From the NCBI GenBank assembly GCA_964544865.1, contig CAZJDV010000114.1, positions 1 to 6,715 on the forward strand: a DNA stretch of 6,715 bases. The letters are read 5' to 3'. This document shows, piece by piece, positions 5,863 through 6,715 of this stretch. How positions within the stretch are numbered: the stretch's first letter is position 1; every line of letters begins with the position of its first letter. Source of the DNA: CAZJDV01 sp964544865. Its GTDB lineage: Bacteria > Chloroflexota > Dehalococcoidia > Lucifugimonadales > CAJWER01. The notes beneath the pieces were generated by a model. The model searched no databases. It had not been told where the DNA came from and was given only the letters and a program-made list of their open reading frames with translations. A program made the position numbers and the translations under genes.

Positions 5863-6367
5863 ACGGCGACGCTCCTCCAGCCGGACGACTTTGGCATTGA
5901 GCCTGCCAGCCTGAACATCGCACTAGCCGAGTCGTGTGGCGCAATGCTCTACGACAACAACGAGGTGTTCGACATCAGCCGAGACGGCGCAAGCCTGCTC
6001 GTCCGGACTCGCCAGTACCTCGTGCGGTGTGAGAAGGTGGTCCTGGCGATCAACGGGTACGCCGCGCTGATGCATCCTTTCTTCCGCCCACTGGTCGAGC
6101 CGGGCCGCGGTCAGGTCCTCGTCACCGAACCCCTGCCCAGGATCGTTAACACCCTTGGCCTGGTGGGTCTGTCGTGGTATTTTCGGCAGCTTTCCGACGG
6201 GCGGCTGCTCATCGGGGGTTGTCGGCTCGACTACGAGACCGAAGAGAGGACATTCAGTGACGAGGTCACGCCACAGGTACAAGAGGCAATCGGCAGGATA
6301 CTCGCCAAGCACTTCCCGGAAGCAGACAACGGGGTCACCCGCCGCTGGGCCGGCATCCACGGTTACA

Positions 6368-6410
6368 CGTCCGGCAGGTGGCCTCCCTATAATCGGCCAC
6401 CTGCCGGACG
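6368..6410. repeat. 16-bp perfect inverted repeat at the second oxidase frameshift
   Basis: CGTCCGGCAGGTGGCC (6368-6383) is the exact reverse complement of GGCCACCTGCCGGACG (6395-6410), with an 11-base A/T-containing loop. The right arm encodes family-like sequence (GHLPDE), while the left arm encodes the point where the frame is lost. A GC-rich 16-bp stem inside a coding region is not expected by chance. It is not followed by a T-run, so it is not a terminator. Confidence 0.9.
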
Positions 6411-6600
6411 AGCCCGAGGTGTACTTCGTCGTCGGATTCAGCGGCTACGGGAACGCCATGGGACTGGTCGCCGGCGACCGCGTCACCGACCTGATGCTGA
6501 ACGGGCAAGACCCGGGCATTTTTGCCGTCGACAGGTTCGACCAGCAGGCCTTGAAGAAGGCCTTGTACCCAACCTGCACGCGAGTGGAGATCCCTCAAAC

Positions 6601-6702
6601 CCTGTAACCGACAGCGACGGCTTCTACAAGATAGCGAACCTGCAGGTGGGTCTCTACGATGTTTCGGTAACGGTCGTTGGTCTCAGATGCACGCCCACCT
6701 AA
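6601..6702 (+). pseudogene. Fragment of a carboxypeptidase-regulatory-like (beta-sandwich) domain
   Basis: Overlapping the end of the oxidase in another frame, the sequence reads VTDSDGFYKIANLQVGLYDV and SVTVVGLR, ending at TAA 6700-6702. The pattern T-D-x-D-G-x-Y-x-I-x-N-L-x-x-G-x-Y-x-V-x-V is the signature of CarboxypepD_reg/CNA-B-like beta-sandwich domains, found in secreted, adhesive and TonB-linked proteins. Only about 30 residues remain, with no start codon, signal peptide or ribosome site, and the similarity ends at a stop 13 bases before the window edge. The join lies within the last codons of the oxidase, so it looks like a deletion or recombination junction. Confidence 0.55.
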
Positions 6703-6715
6703 TGCATCCCGGTGG

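Larger units (their letters stand above)
5408..6607 (+). pseudogene. FAD-dependent DAO-family oxidoreductase with two frameshifts
   Basis: ATG 5408 follows AAGGAGG (5393-5399) by 8 bases and lies 16 bases after the RidA stop. Restored, the protein has about 399 residues, typical for DAO-fold amine/amino-acid oxidases (glycine oxidase, gamma-glutamylputrescine oxidase/OrdL type). Segment 1 shows the FAD-binding VVVGAGLVGSH (G24, G26, G29), Glu47 and GASGRNGGF. It breaks near 5849-5853; after one inserted base the text continues QARVTATLLQPDDFGIEPAS. Segment 2 includes VVLAINGY, VEPGRGQVLVTEPL and WAGIHGYTS. It breaks again at 6370-6383, and segment 3 resumes GGLPIIGHLPDEP, then VGFSGYGNAMGL, ending at TAA 6605-6607. 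Both breaks lie inside perfect inverted repeats. The enzyme would oxidise an amine to an imine, releasing hydrogen peroxide if it acts as an oxidase. The substrate is not evident. The reading could instead be an intact gene with two sequence errors. Confidence 0.82.

Noticed and set aside
5923..6360. A 145-codon minus-strand open frame
   Set aside because: It is antisense to the oxidase and lacks recognisable motifs, while the plus strand carries clear DAO-family sequence.
1..6715. tRNA, rRNA, CRISPR array, complete insertion sequence, or defence/toxin system
   Set aside because: No cloverleaf, rRNA motif, regularly spaced repeat, transposase, nuclease or toxin-antitoxin motif was seen on either strand.

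Overview
The window looks like a GC-rich stretch of an uncultured heterotrophic bacterium. Isolated sugar and amino-acid catabolism genes lie among many broken ones. No marker gene fixes the taxon. The mix of a COG3618 amidohydrolase, L-rhamnose mutarotases, Gfo/Idh/MocA, VOC, RidA and D-amino-acid-oxidase-type genes is common in marine or sponge-associated Chloroflexota (SAR202-like), Poribacteria and similar lineages; that placement is inference only.

Layout. A gene tail (1-108) and a mostly empty spacer lead to a good sigma70-type promoter (461-489) and an intact amidohydrolase/sugar-lactonase gene (528-1400, +). From about 1441 to 4500 everything recognisable is on the minus strand. Read in its own direction this block holds an unrecognised 3' remnant (4496-4385), a frameshifted 5' gene fragment (4296-4160), an intact VOC metalloenzyme (4156-3683), an intact Gfo/Idh/MocA oxidoreductase (3515-2457) with its own TTGACA promoter, a frameshifted and truncated L-rhamnose mutarotase (2260-2056), an intact L-rhamnose mutarotase (1925-1602), and the first 31 codons of a phage terminase small subunit (1533-1441). 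The plus strand resumes with the tail of an unrelated protein (4655-4858), a RidA-family gene with one frameshift (5003-5391), an FAD-dependent DAO-type oxidoreductase with two frameshifts (5408-6607), and a fragment of a carboxypeptidase-regulatory-like domain (6601-6702).

How the genes may work together. Mutarotase, Gfo/Idh/MocA dehydrogenase and lactonase are compatible with oxidation of a deoxy-sugar (L-rhamnose or L-fucose type) through a lactone, but divergent promoters and missing dehydratase and aldolase genes leave this unproven. RidA and the DAO oxidase form an evident two-gene operon (16-base gap, strong ribosome site). Such pairs fit imine-forming oxidation of an amine or amino acid, but this RidA lacks the canonical catalytic arginine.

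The main unusual feature is decay rather than a new system. Only four genes are intact, and at least eight are partial or frameshifted. Both frameshifts in the oxidase sit in perfect inverted repeats, one of them a 16-bp stem, which points to template-switch (quasipalindrome) mutation or to a hairpin-related sequencing error. I see no rRNA, tRNA, CRISPR array, complete transposon or defence system.
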